NCBI RefSeq assembly: GCF_028282265.1
Contig: NZ_JANQIH010000200.1
Location: 1-42,230, forward strand
Direction of reading: 5' to 3'
DNA: 42,230 nt
Source: Allomuricauda sp.
GTDB taxonomy: Bacteria > Bacteroidota > Bacteroidia > Flavobacteriales > Flavobacteriaceae
Below are positions 41,750 to 42,230 of this stretch, piece by piece (the first letter of the stretch is position 1; each line of letters opens with the position of its first letter). The position numbers and the translations under genes are program-made. The notes beneath the pieces were generated by a model. It was not told the origin of the DNA, did no database searches, and saw only the letters and a list, made by a program, of their open reading frames with translations.

Positions 41750-42230
41750 CAGATATTTCCATTTTTAAGTTCTTTCACAGCGTGATCAGCTGCTCTTGCC
41801 GTAAAGGCCATGTACGTCAGTGAGGGATTGACACAACTTGCTGAAGTCATAAAAGCTCCATCCGTCACATAAACATTTTTGCAGGCGTGAACCTGATTAA
41901 AACCATTGACGACCGAAGTCTTAGGGTCACGTCCCATACGTGCGGTACCCATTTCATGAATTCCCAGCCCCAGTGCATAAGGTAAATCATAGGGTTCGAT
42001 ATCACGAGCACCTGATTTTTCCAACATTTGGGCCGCTTGGTCCATCATGTCCTTGCGCATGTTCAATTCATTTTGCCTGATTTCTGCATCGAACGTAACG
42101 GTTGGTAAGCCCCATTGGTCAAGCTTTTCGTAATCCAAGGTCATTTTGTTATCATGGTAGGGAAGAATCTCTCCGAAGGCCAACATATTCATCATCCACC
42201 CCCCTGGCTTTAAGATGCCATCTTTGAATT
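41749..42230 (-). CDS. GMC family oxidoreductase (partial, C-terminal part)
   Basis: The last about 160 residues of a flavin-dependent glucose-methanol-choline oxidoreductase; the frame stays open to the window edge, so the start is outside. Family features are KPGGWMMNMLAFGE, the HEMGTARMG motif with the active-site region His, the DPKTSVVNGFNQVHACKNVYVTDGAFM block, and the C-terminal NPSLTYMAFTARAADH, which packs on FAD. With the downstream subunit 3-like protein it probably forms a periplasmic sugar or sugar acid dehydrogenase. Confidence 0.95.
   Translation of the reverse strand, partial: FKDGILKPGGWMMNMLAFGEILPYHDNKMTLDYEKLDQWGLPTVTFDAEIRQNELNMRKDMMDQAAQMLEKSGARDIEPYDLPYALGLGIHEMGTARMGRDPKTSVVNGFNQVHACKNVYVTDGAFMTSASCVNPSLTYMAFTARAADHAVKELKNGNI

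Noticed and set aside
1..42230. Mobile elements, tRNA/rRNA genes, CRISPR arrays, toxin-antitoxin or phage-defence systems.
   Set aside because: I looked on both strands for transposases, integrases, regular repeats, tRNA-like cloverleaf sequences and defence gene families and saw none.

Overview
The window looks like chromosome of a marine Flavobacteriaceae bacterium (Bacteroidota, Muricauda/Allomuricauda-like). The basis is moderate-to-low GC by eye, hardly any Shine-Dalgarno sites, repeated upstream matches to the Bacteroidota sigma factor -7 element TAnnTTTG, and the gene families present: DUF5916 barrels, TPR-type LytS kinases, LytTR regulators, PA0069-type radical SAM, bacilliredoxin and a eukaryote-like NrdBA. 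No tRNA, rRNA, insertion sequence, phage gene or CRISPR array was seen.

Layout. 0-2.5 kb: hemH directly abutting a MATE exporter. 2.5-12.3 kb: a mostly minus-strand block of secreted or envelope proteins and membrane-bound regulators (NTF2-like, PQQ-type sugar dehydrogenase lipoprotein, membrane AraC, PD40 lipoprotein, SMP-30-like propeller, DUF5916 barrel, membrane LytTR, a small lipoprotein, and a RidA-like lipoprotein lacking the catalytic Arg), plus a plus-strand DUF2237 gene. 12.4-15.5 kb: a large VPS10/BNR-repeat exported protein. 15.6-20.6 kb: a HemJ-like protein, an orphan NtrY-like kinase, a crotonase, a large exported unknown and a META lipoprotein. 20.7-23.6 kb: a PA0069-type radical SAM protein, then a YCII protein and an ECF42-type sigma factor with a plausible autoregulated promoter. 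23.6-28.6 kb: Gfo/Idh oxidoreductase, a processive GT2 glycosyltransferase, an HD hydrolase with PlsC, and bacilliredoxin. 28.7-33.7 kb: TerB-DnaJ, HupE-like, dCMP deaminase and S41 protease on the plus strand, MarC with a small membrane protein on the minus strand, and DUF3109. 33.7-36.4 kb: a LytS/LytTR two-component pair. 36.4-37.3 kb: about 900 bp with no large gene, holding a 39-residue membrane microprotein ORF, a strongly structured RNA and an intrinsic terminator. 37.3-40.9 kb: nrdB and nrdA with a terminator between them. 41.1-42.2 kb: a gluconate 2-dehydrogenase subunit 3-like protein and the C-terminal end of its GMC oxidoreductase partner, cut by the window edge.

How it fits together. 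Most of the window is housekeeping: haem (hemH, hemJ), deoxynucleotide supply (nrdBA, dCMP deaminase, perhaps the YpgQ-like HD protein), phospholipid synthesis and proteolysis. The 2.5-15.6 kb stretch looks accessory and may be an insertion between haem genes. The most notable non-protein object is the plus-strand RNA at about 36.87-37.05 kb, whose ends form a 22-pair helix over 24 positions; its size and architecture suggest the flavobacterial 6S RNA class. I saw no defence island, toxin-antitoxin system or biosynthetic cluster.
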